From Dysgonamonadaceae bacterium (lineage in GTDB: Bacteria; Bacteroidota; Bacteroidia; Bacteroidales; Azobacteroidaceae): a DNA stretch of 7,202 nt. Where the stretch lies: assembly GCA_031276105.1 (NCBI GenBank), contig JAISNS010000248.1:1-7202 (forward strand). The letters are read 5' to 3'. A program made the translations under genes and the position numbers. Within the stretch, counting starts at the first letter, position 1. Every line of letters begins with the position of its first letter. The notes under the pieces were generated by a model. That model ran no database searches and was not told the DNA's origin. It saw nothing but the letters and a program-made list of their open reading frames with translations. Of this stretch, positions 1 to 5,204 are shown in pieces.

Positions 1-456
1 GCTGACAAGTACGTGGACAGTTCAAAGCGGTTGGCAGAGAAATTGACCCTTTCCATGAATGAGCTTCCGGTTCATGACATGCAAGACTTGTCTGCTGCTA
101 TCTTGTTGGAACAGTCTCATCATAAAAGCTACCGGCATCCGGTCAACAAGGCTTTACTGGAAGAGGTGGTTCCCCAAGTGGTCATGCCCAAAAAAGGCAA
201 GACGACTCAAAAAGAGCAGGAAGAAGAAGAGGATGCCAACTTCAAAAAACTCAGGAATAAACACAGCGCGGTTGAATCAAATATTCATTCTCTTGAACAC
301 AAAGGATTGTCTCGTTGTCCGGACAGAGGTAAATTGCATATTAAGCGCTATGTCGGTTGGGCGGTCATCTCCTATAATCTCTGTTGCATCGGCAGGCAAC
401 TCCTGAAAGATTACCGGAAACGGGAGCTTGCCTGTCGCCCGCGAAAAGCATCCTGA
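1..456 (+). CDS. DDE transposase, C-terminal part (5' end outside window)
   Basis: The reading frame is open from base 1 to the TGA at 454-456, so this is the last ~151 residues of a longer protein; the GTG at 13 is only the first in-window start-like codon. The C-terminal half carries the transposase signature KHSAVESNIHSLE, in which the Glu is probably the third acidic residue of the DDE catalytic triad. It is followed by HKGLSRCPD and a hydrophobic helix (RYVGWAVISYNLCCIG) typical of transposases similar to the ISNCY/IS1202 type. A very acidic and lysine-rich linker (KEQEEEEDANFKK) precedes the signature. The protein would cut and join the ends of its insertion sequence. The family name is from memory of the motif and is less certain than the transposase call. 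Whether the full copy is intact cannot be judged here. Confidence 0.8.
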   Translation, partial: ADKYVDSSKRLAEKLTLSMNELPVHDMQDLSAAILLEQSHHKSYRHPVNKALLEEVVPQVVMPKKGKTTQKEQEEEEDANFKKLRNKHSAVESNIHSLEHKGLSRCPDRGKLHIKRYVGWAVISYNLCCIGRQLLKDYRKRELACRPRKAS

Positions 457-480
457 ATTTAGTAACCACGAATCGTTTTT
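1..480 (+). mobile_element. Right-hand part of an insertion sequence; outer end not defined
   Basis: The transposase C-terminus at 1-456 implies that the window begins inside an insertion sequence. The element should end within some tens to a couple of hundred bases after the transposase stop. The left terminal repeat is outside the window, so the right inverted repeat and any target duplication cannot be matched. The end given here is a placeholder just after the stop codon. Confidence 0.5.
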
Positions 481-827
481 GAATAAGACGGGGGAATGTT
501 GTGCCCTGCTGACAGGAAATGAAGCCTTTTCTGCGCATTGATTTGCCCTATTTCTATAAAATCAATAAAAAACATATCTATATATTAAAATAAATGCCGG
601 GCGATCAAATATTAACATTTGCGATGAAGAATATTTATCCGGCAATTTTCAAAAAATAGGCCTTTTCGGACAGACACTATTTATAGCCCTTTTTTTCGCT
701 CCCTACTCCAAACCCCAAAAAATATTCTATTTGTTTGATTATTGATAGCTTGAAGGAATTAACCTGACGGCTATGGGAGGGGGGGTGAAAATGAATTAAG
801 TATTAACAATTATAAACAACAATTATA
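457..827. other. Gene-free AT-rich interval between transposase and FISUMP gene
   Basis: No convincing coding frame was seen in these 371 bases. The interval holds AT-rich sequence (roughly 540-595), a composite hairpin at 595-644, a T-rich patch around 690, a run of seven G at 779-785 and a short direct repeat next to the downstream start codon. It should contain the outer end of the insertion sequence and the promoter of the downstream gene. No TAnnTTTG box with a proper -33 partner was found. Confidence 0.6.
595..649 (+). terminator. Composite hairpin, possible terminator after the transposase
   Basis: TGCCGG at 595-600 pairs with CCGGCA at 639-644. Inside it, AAATATT at 607-613 pairs with AATATTT at 630-636, leaving a 16-base loop. 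The two stems are separated by a small asymmetric internal loop that a G-T wobble (601/638) shortens. TTTT follows after one A at 646-649, as in a weak Rho-independent terminator. It could also be a structured end of the insertion sequence or a small RNA; the sequence does not decide. Confidence 0.35.
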
Positions 828-828
828 A
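806..828 (+). repeat. Short direct repeat ACAATTATAA before a start codon
   Basis: The ten-base word ACAATTATAA occurs at 806-815 and again at 819-828, with three bases between. The last A of the second copy is the first base of the ATG at 828-830. A-rich leaders without a Shine-Dalgarno sequence are usual in Bacteroidetes, so this may simply be the translation initiation region. It could also be a small binding site. Confidence 0.3.
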
Positions 829-992
829 TGAAAAAAAGATTTTAGTATTATTATCGTTAGCGCTTTTTTGGGCGTTAATTTGCGTTCTCAGGTTAGTATC
901 GGCGGGCTGACCACGCCCAAAGCCGGTGCGCTCTTGGATTTGAACAGTACCACTCCGGCGGTCTGGTACTCTCTAATGTCGATCTTGATAAT

Positions 993-1598
993 TTGGGCAA
1001 AATTCCCGCCAATCGTTTTGTAGGCATTTCTGCTGCGCAGGACCGTAATTTAGAGCTTGCCGGAATGATTGTTTACAACACCAAGGCGACAACCGGTATC
1101 GGCGTTCATGTTTGGGACGGGGATGACTGGATAAAGCCCTGCGCTCCTCCCGCTCTGGGGCCAATTACTTTTTCAGACATTACGATATGTGGTTCAGGCG
1201 CTACGTTTACTGCTAAAATAAACAGTGTAAATGGCGCTACTGGTTATGTCTGGGAGTTACCTGACGGATTGAGCGGCTCCTCTAACGACACAATCATTAC
1301 GATTGGATGGACAACAGAGGGAGTTTATTCTGCCGGTTCAATAACTGTTCGGGCTGAGAGTTCGTGCGGTGCCGGTACGCAATCTGTGGCGGTTGGCGCT
1401 ATCCCTGCCAAGCCGACCGGCACCGGCATTGCGACAAGCGTTGGCAACAACTTTACGTTTAGCGCATCAGTTCCGGTCGACCATGAGATTTATTGGTATA
1501 CCACTGAAACCAGCGGATCTCCAATATCAGATAAAATTGGAAAACCTTCCTTTACCGAGCCTTTAACAACAACATTATTATGCCGAATCGCACAATAG
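993..1598 (+). CDS. Fragment 1 of the broken gene: PKD/Ig-like modules
   Basis: This is the longest open piece in the first half, about 201 codons beginning at an internal TTG and stopping at the out-of-frame TAG at 1596-1598. It contains GMIVYNTKATTGIGVHVWDG, a PKD-like module with the paired cysteines of ICGSGATF and ESSCGAGTQ, and the start of an Ig-like strand pattern (HEIYWYTTETSG). The TTG is probably not a real start, because upstream sequence continues the same protein in other frames as far back as the ATG at 828. It is listed so that the piece is not lost; a functional product from it alone is unlikely, since it lacks the signal peptide. Confidence 0.4.
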   Translation: MGKIPANRFVGISAAQDRNLELAGMIVYNTKATTGIGVHVWDGDDWIKPCAPPALGPITFSDITICGSGATFTAKINSVNGATGYVWELPDGLSGSSNDTIITIGWTTEGVYSAGSITVRAESSCGAGTQSVAVGAIPAKPTGTGIATSVGNNFTFSASVPVDHEIYWYTTETSGSPISDKIGKPSFTEPLTTTLLCRIAQ

Positions 1599-1626
1599 CG
1601 TTACCGCTTGTGTTTCAACTTCTCGT

Positions 1627-2187
1627 TTGGCTATTACCGGCATTCCCGGTTGTACTTCAACACCAGCTGTTGTTATCACACCAGCTAATGTAGCATTTGT
1701 CAGCGATGTTGAAACAACCACTACCAGTGGTCTCACATTTTCTGCTCCTGTAAAGATAGTTGGTTTGTCTGCTCGGACGACTCAATTTGACGGCGGTTCA
1801 TCCGCCCCGTATAAAGCTGATTACCGTGATCATACTAGTGCTTCAAACACCAATCTTTATGGTTCATGGTTTTCGTGGTGTATGGTTGTTCAGTATAAAG
1901 ATATTTTGTGTCCCGGTACATGGCATGTTCCGACAAGTAATGAGTTTCAGCAGTATTACAATGCTGAGCCGAGCGGTACTGTGAAATCCGGTATACACGG
2001 TTGGCTGCTTGGCGGCTACGTCCTCAGTAGCTCTACGTACAATGTTGGTACGAGCGGCAACTATTGGTCGTCCACGCCGAATGGCACGGATGGCGCCTAC
2101 AACGCGTACGTTTATCTCAGCAGCAGCTTCAGCTCGCAGTTCTACGCCAATCGCTACGTCGGGTTTTCGCTACGGTGTGTTCGTTAG
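1627..2187 (+). CDS. Fragment 2 of the broken gene: FISUMP domain
   Basis: About 186 codons from an internal TTG to TAG at 2185-2187. The first ~45 residues finish the Ig-like module and a linker (LAITGIPGCTSTP). The rest is a complete FISUMP domain: LYGSWFSWCMVVQYKDILC, then CPGTWHVPTSNEFQ, a glycine-rich turn (GWLLGGYVLSS), NYWSSTPNG, and the closing GFSLRCVR. FISUMP domains occur in many copies per genome in Fibrobacter and Bacteroidetes and are found in exported proteins; their molecular role is poorly known. The frame also reads upstream to about 1576, where it meets fragment 1. The last ~40 codons are richer in C and G and use C-ending codons far more than the part before. Confidence 0.5.
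   Translation: MAITGIPGCTSTPAVVITPANVAFVSDVETTTTSGLTFSAPVKIVGLSARTTQFDGGSSAPYKADYRDHTSASNTNLYGSWFSWCMVVQYKDILCPGTWHVPTSNEFQQYYNAEPSGTVKSGIHGWLLGGYVLSSSTYNVGTSGNYWSSTPNGTDGAYNAYVYLSSSFSSQFYANRYVGFSLRCVR
2062..2184 (+). other. Candidate hypervariable C-terminal segment
   Basis: From the NYWSST motif to the last sense codon, many codons are of the form NNC or NNT (GGC, GAT, GCC, TAC, AAC, CTC, AGC, CGC, GTC), interspersed with fixed-looking TGG, TCG and ACG codons. It ends in an invariant-looking GGG TTT TCG CTA CGG TGT GTT CGT. Adenine-directed mutation of AAC/AAT codons by a diversity-generating retroelement produces this pattern at the 3' end of its target gene. No template repeat or reverse transcriptase is in the window, so this is a hypothesis. 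Ordinary FISUMP paralog divergence could look similar. Confidence 0.3.
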
Positions 2188-2215
2188 TTTCAGAAACTTT
2201 ACTTTCTTAACAGCG

Positions 2216-2259
2216 AAGCGGCTGTCTCAAAAAAAATTTGGAGGCGGCCGCTTTATTGA
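2216..2259 (+). terminator. Strong Rho-independent terminator of the FISUMP gene
   Basis: Thirteen bases at 2216-2228 (AAGCGGCTGTCTC) pair fully with 2241-2253 (GAGGCGGCCGCTT). Eleven pairs are Watson-Crick and two are T-G (U-G in RNA). The loop is an A-rich 12 bases, and TTTATTG follows the stem. The two wobbles pair only in a plus-strand transcript; on the minus strand they become A-C mismatches. The element therefore serves the FISUMP gene, not the convergent recA. Confidence 0.72.
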
Positions 2260-2316
2260 TGGAATTGGACTCTACAAAGATGCTTATTCTTTTTCTAATG
2301 CACAAAACTATACGGA

Positions 2317-2344
2317 GTAAAGTTTACATCGAACTTCGGTTGAT
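2317..2344 (-). terminator. Weak hairpins after recA, possible terminator
   Basis: The palindrome GTAAAGTTTAC at 2317-2327 abuts a small stem at 2328-2344 (ATC-g-AAC / GTTGAT, with one bulged base and a TTCG loop on the plus strand). These lie 9-36 bases beyond the recA stop. No clear T-run follows in the recA direction, so termination here is only a possibility. Confidence 0.25.
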
Positions 2345-2352
2345 AAAAGGGA

Positions 2353-3384
2353 TTACTTTTTTTTCAGCTTTTCCATTATCAACGTTTCGATTTCTTCTGC
2401 CAATTCGGGGTTATCGCGCAAACATTCCTTTGCGGCTTCCCTGCCTTGTCCCAATTTCGTATCATTATAGCTGTACCAACTGCCGCTTTTTTTGATAATT
2501 TCCAAGTCGGAACCTAAATCTACCAATTCGCCGATTTTGGAAATGCCCTCGCCGAACATGATGTCAAATTCGGCTTTGCGGAAAGGCGGCGCAACTTTGT
2601 TTTTCACCACTTTTACTTTGGTCTGGTTGCCTTTTACTTCCTCGCCGTCTTTGATAGGACTTCCTTTGCGAATATCCAACCGTACCGAAGCATAGAATTT
2701 CAGGGCGTTGCCGCCGGTAGTCGTTTCCGGATTGCCGAACATAACTCCGATTTTATCACGCAATTGGTTGATAAACACGCAAGTAGTGTTGGTTTTGTTG
2801 ATTGCGGCCGTTAATTTTCGCAAAGCTTGCGACATCAAACGCGCCTGTAATCCCATTTTAGACTCGCCCATTTCACCTTCCAATTCGGCTTTCGGCGTTA
2901 ATGCCGCAACCGAGTCGATAACGATGATGTCGATCGCCGACGAACGAATCAATTGCTCGGTAATTTCCAAGGCTTGTTCGCCCGAATCAGGCTGAGAAAT
3001 CCAAAGGTTTTCGATGTCCACGCCCAATTTTTCGGCATAAAAGCGGTCAAAAGCATGTTCCGCATCAATGAATGCGGCAATACCGCCGGCTTTTTGTGCT
3101 TCGGCAATGGCGTGAATAGCCAAGGTGGTTTTCCCGGAAGATTCGGGGCCATAAATTTCGATCACTCTTCCCCGCGGATAACCTCCCACGCCTAAAGCGG
3201 CATTTAAGGAAACGGATCCGCTCGGGATAACCGCTACTTCTTCCACAGCATTATCGCCCATTTTCATGATGGAACCTTTGCCGTAACTTTTTTCGATTTT
3301 GTCCATTGCCATTTTTAAGGCTTTCAACTTTTCGGAATTGGACGTTTGTTCTTTTTCGTCTGTGTTTTTTACTTTTTCGCTCAT
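2353..3384 (-). CDS. recA: RecA recombinase
   Basis: A 343-residue protein, full length for RecA. It polymerises on single-stranded DNA with ATP, carries out homologous pairing and strand exchange, and in many bacteria triggers the SOS response. The Walker A motif GPESSGKT is at residues 79-86 and the Walker B strand [10 protein letters not shown] is near 153-162. DNA-binding loop L1 ([19 protein letters not shown]) follows, and loop L2 is seen in [20 protein letters not shown]. The first ~15 residues are a polar extension before the usual [22 protein letters not shown] start. The C-terminus ends in EKLKKK and lacks the long acidic tail of E. coli RecA. The ATG at 3384 is supported by the polar leader, the distance to a candidate promoter and an A/T-rich leader. 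The gene lies 57 bases after the dehydrogenase on the same strand and converges on the FISUMP gene. Confidence 0.97.
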   Translation of the reverse strand: MSEKVKNTDEKEQTSNSEKLKALKMAMDKIEKSYGKGSIMKMGDNAVEEVAVIPSGSVSLNAALGVGGYPRGRVIEIYGPESSGKTTLAIHAIAEAQKAGGIAAFIDAEHAFDRFYAEKLGVDIENLWISQPDSGEQALEITEQLIRSSAIDIIVIDSVAALTPKAELEGEMGESKMGLQARLMSQALRKLTAAINKTNTTCVFINQLRDKIGVMFGNPETTTGGNALKFYASVRLDIRKGSPIKDGEEVKGNQTKVKVVKNKVAPPFRKAEFDIMFGEGISKIGELVDLGSDLEIIKKSGSWYSYNDTKLGQGREAAKECLRDNPELAEEIETLIMEKLKKK

Positions 3385-3406
3385 AATTATAATTGTTTGT
3401 TTATAA

Positions 3407-3420
3407 GGGTTTTGAAACCC
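3407..3420. promoter_or_regulatory. Palindrome GGGTTTTGAAACCC upstream of recA
   Basis: GGGTTT and AAACCC are separated by TG. The site lies 23-36 bases upstream of the recA ATG and starts where the candidate -7 box ends, so it would cover the transcription start. It could be an operator, or a small five-pair terminator hairpin of the upstream dehydrogenase gene (no good T-run follows). Confidence 0.35.
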
Positions 3421-3454
3421 AAAGTTAAATAGTTTTAGTTTTTATATTTCCAAA
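3420..3454 (-). promoter_or_regulatory. Candidate recA promoter (Bacteroidetes type)
   Basis: On the minus strand TAACTTTG (3420-3427) fits the TAnnTTTG -7 consensus. A TTTG at 3451-3454 could be the -33 element, but the 23-base spacing is longer than the usual 19-21. Transcription would start about 28 bases before the recA ATG. The -33 element lies inside the end of the dehydrogenase gene. Confidence 0.35.
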
Positions 3455-4650
3455 TCTTCATTAAATCTCTCGTGCCAAGGCAAACCTTGTTTGTTCAATT
3501 GTTCCAAAAATGGGTCGGGATCAAATTCTTCCACATTGAAAACGCCCGGTTTCCGCCAAATACCTTGTGCAAACATCAGTGCGCCGATGGTAGCCGGAAC
3601 GCCGGTCGTATAACTTACGCCTTGCGCCCCCGTTTCGCGGTAAGCATCTTGATGCCGGCAATTGTTGTAAATATAATAAGTCAATGTTTTCCTTTCCTTG
3701 TCCAATCCTTTGATTCGGCAACCGATACTTGTTTCGCCGGTATAATTTTCGCCCAATTCGCCCGGATCGGGCAACACCGCTTTCAGGAACTGAATCGGGA
3801 CAATTTCCATGCCGTTATAGATAACCGGATCGATACGCGCCATGCCAATATTTTGAATGACCCGCAGATGCGTTAAATATTCCTGTCCGAAAGTCATCCA
3901 AAAACGCGCTCTTTTCAGTGTAGGAAAATTCTTGACTAACGATTCTAATTCTTCGTGATAAATCACATACGATTCTTTCGGCCCGATATTCGGATAGTTC
4001 AGCGCTTTGTGGATTTCGTGCGGTTGGGTGATAACCCATTGCCCGTTTTCCCAGTATTTTCCTTTTTGGGTAACTTCGCGGATATTAATTTCGGGATTAA
4101 AATTGGTGGCAAACGCTTTTCCGTGATCGCCGGCATTGCAATCGACTATATCCAAGTATTCCATCCGGCTGAAATAATGTTTGGCGGCATACGCCGTGAA
4201 CACGCCCGTCACGCCAGGATCGAATCCACAGCCTAAAATTGCCGTCAAACCGGCTTGTGCGAATTTATCGCGGTAAGCCCATTGCCATTTGTATTCGAAC
4301 TTAGCCTCGTCTTTCGGCTCGTAATTAGCTGTATCCAAATAATTAACGCCTGCTTCCAGACAAGCGTCCATGATGGTTAAATCCTGATAAGGAAGCGCCA
4401 CATTAATGACTAATTCCGGTTGGAAATCATTGAATAAGGCGACCAGTTCCCGTACATTATCCGCATCGACCGGCGCTGTTTGAATTTTTTTATTACCGTA
4501 TTTCGTTCCGATGGCATTTGCCAAGGTTTCGCATTTGGACAAGGTACGGCTCGCCAGCATAACATCTGTGAAAGTTGTGTGATTTTGAGCGACTTTGTGA
4601 GCAACTACCGTTCCTACGCCTCCTGCGCCAATGATAAGAATTTTTGACAT
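3442..4650 (-). CDS. Carboxynorspermidine/carboxyspermidine dehydrogenase (saccharopine dehydrogenase family)
   Basis: A 402-residue NAD(P)-dependent enzyme. The Rossmann nucleotide-binding loop GAGGVG is at residues 8-13 after a short beta strand (MSKILIIG), with ASRT at the end of the second strand. The C-terminal part carries LGCGFDPGVTGVFTAYA and ETGAQGVSYTTGVPATIGA, which fit the carboxynorspermidine synthase branch better than true lysine-pathway saccharopine dehydrogenases. The family enzyme reductively condenses aspartate semialdehyde with diaminopropane or putrescine, and a decarboxylase (NspC type) then yields norspermidine or spermidine; no such decarboxylase gene is in the window. 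The length matches the family. The frame stays open to a TTG at 4671, but that codon lies inside the -7 box, so the ATG at 4650 is the start. The gene is followed by recA 57 bases on, and may be partly cotranscribed with it. Confidence 0.88.
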   Translation of the reverse strand: MSKILIIGAGGVGTVVAHKVAQNHTTFTDVMLASRTLSKCETLANAIGTKYGNKKIQTAPVDADNVRELVALFNDFQPELVINVALPYQDLTIMDACLEAGVNYLDTANYEPKDEAKFEYKWQWAYRDKFAQAGLTAILGCGFDPGVTGVFTAYAAKHYFSRMEYLDIVDCNAGDHGKAFATNFNPEINIREVTQKGKYWENGQWVITQPHEIHKALNYPNIGPKESYVIYHEELESLVKNFPTLKRARFWMTFGQEYLTHLRVIQNIGMARIDPVIYNGMEIVPIQFLKAVLPDPGELGENYTGETSIGCRIKGLDKERKTLTYYIYNNCRHQDAYRETGAQGVSYTTGVPATIGALMFAQGIWRKPGVFNVEEFDPDPFLEQLNKQGLPWHERFNEDLEI

Positions 4651-4668
4651 AGATCGTTTTTTATTCCG

Positions 4669-4701
4669 CAAATATAGGAATATTTATTGAATAGAAATAA
4701 A
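4669..4701 (-). promoter_or_regulatory. Promoter of the dehydrogenase gene
   Basis: On the minus strand TATATTTG (4669-4676) is a perfect TAnnTTTG -7 box. TTTA at 4698-4701 is one base off the TTTG -33 element and is spaced 21 bases away. A start of transcription about seven bases after the box leaves an untranslated leader of only about 12 bases before the ATG at 4650. This also rules out the in-frame upstream TTG as the translation start. Confidence 0.6.
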
Positions 4702-4704
4702 ATT

Positions 4705-4727
4705 TATTCCGATTTTTCCATGGAATA
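4705..4727 (-). terminator. Possible terminator of the ExbB/ExbD operon, with inner palindrome
   Basis: On the minus strand TATTCC and GGAATA form a six-pair stem with an 11-base loop, seven bases beyond the last ExbD stop; a T-rich stretch follows after AAA. The same segment contains the perfect ten-base palindrome TTCCATGGAA (4716-4725), which could instead be a protein-binding site upstream of the dehydrogenase promoter. Confidence 0.35.
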
Positions 4728-4733
4728 TTTGGA

Positions 4734-5204
4734 TTACGATTGTCCCGTTTGGCGAGTTTGCTTGTTTGCGCTGTAATGAATCGTTAATAATCCGGCTTCG
4801 CGCAGTATTTTCTTTATATCGCCGACCAGTCCCATCGGAACATCTTTATCGACACGCATGACTACCATCCGTTTGTTCCGGTCTTCGGGAGCAACATTTT
4901 CTTCTACATTTTTCAATGCTTCCGGCATTTCTTTCAGGCTGACAAACAGCGAATTAAGTTGAATATCATAATCGGAAGACCGGTTGCCGTCCTTATGTCC
5001 TATCATGATATAGACAAGTAATGATTTTTCCTCTAATTTTTGCAACTCGGTGGCCACCGGCAATTCCAATTGCGTCATGACCGAAACCGGACGGAAATGG
5101 GTAACAATCATAAAGAAAAACAGGCAGGTAAAAATAAGGTCGGGCAAGGCTGAAGTGTTGAGCGTCGGTACTTCCCGCTTCTCCGATTTACGAAACCGGC
5201 TCAT
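4734..5204 (-). CDS. ExbD/TolR-family biopolymer transport protein (second copy)
   Basis: A 156-residue inner-membrane protein of the ExbD/TolR family, which with an ExbB-type partner converts proton flow into mechanical work on TonB or Tol proteins. A short basic cytoplasmic start (MSRFRKSEKRE) leads to one membrane helix, LPDLIFTCLFFFMIV. Asp22 sits at the helix start, at the place of the essential proton-carrying Asp of E. coli ExbD. The rest is the periplasmic domain, ending in a family-typical segment (VDKDVPMGLVGDIKKILREAG). It is the last gene of the operon and its ATG overlaps the stop of the preceding exbD by ATGA, so translation is coupled. Its sequence differs clearly from the other copy, so the pair is not a recent duplication. 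Which of TonB, Tol or gliding machinery it powers cannot be told here. Confidence 0.88.
   Translation of the reverse strand: MSRFRKSEKREVPTLNTSALPDLIFTCLFFFMIVTHFRPVSVMTQLELPVATELQKLEEKSLLVYIMIGHKDGNRSSDYDIQLNSLFVSLKEMPEALKNVEENVAPEDRNKRMVVMRVDKDVPMGLVGDIKKILREAGLLTIHYSANKQTRQTGQS

Larger units (their letters stand above)
828..2187 (+). pseudogene. Secreted FISUMP-domain surface protein gene, broken by four frameshifts
   Basis: Read across frames, this is one protein of about 450 residues. ATG at 828 starts a signal peptide (MKKRF, then LVLLSLALF, then LGVNLRSQ) and the mature part begins near VSIGGLTTPKAGALLDL. A stretch ending in GMIVYNTKATTGIGVHVWDG is common at the front of Bacteroidetes surface proteins. 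Next come a PKD-like module (about 1160-1380), an Ig-like module (about 1400-1650) and a C-terminal FISUMP domain with MVVQYKDILCPGTWHVPT, NYWSST and GFSLRCVR. Continuity is lost at T840-843 (one T short), T864-869 (one T short), G960-961 (one G short) and T1575-1576 (one extra T); in frame 1 the ATG meets TAG at 843-845. Restoring these bases gives ...MKKRFLV, LALFLGVN, TPAGLVLSN and TTTYYAESHN. Neighbouring genes have no such errors, so real decay is likely, but local assembly error or slippage is possible. A cell-surface or adhesin-like role is an inference. Confidence 0.75.

Noticed and set aside
59..406. Second plus-strand frame inside the transposase
   Set aside because: It is a shadow of the transposase frame, which carries the DDE-type motif. 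A programmed frameshift pair cannot be supported from this end alone.
726..733. TCTATTTG as the -7 box of the FISUMP gene
   Set aside because: One base off consensus, with no TTTG element 19-21 bases upstream, and about 95 bases before the ATG.
973..1164. Minus-strand frame of 63 codons opposite the broken gene
   Set aside because: It is antisense to a clear surface-protein frame, Arg-rich, and has no motif or promoter.
2221..2233. GCTGTCTCAAAAA word as the end of an insertion sequence
   Set aside because: It resembles ends of some Bacteroidetes elements, but it is fully explained as one arm and the loop start of the terminator stem; no partner repeat or target duplication was found.
2009..2320. 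Plus-strand frame overlapping the FISUMP domain and running past its stop
   Set aside because: It is the shifted frame of the C-rich FISUMP end, full of Ala, Arg and Thr. The region after 2188 gives no recognisable protein.
2238..2495. Plus-strand open frame of about 85 codons starting at a TTG
   Set aside because: It begins inside the terminator hairpin and its second half is the antisense of the recA 3' end; no family resemblance was seen.
3472..3876. Plus-strand frame of 134 codons inside the dehydrogenase gene
   Set aside because: It is antisense to conserved dehydrogenase sequence and has no promoter or motif.
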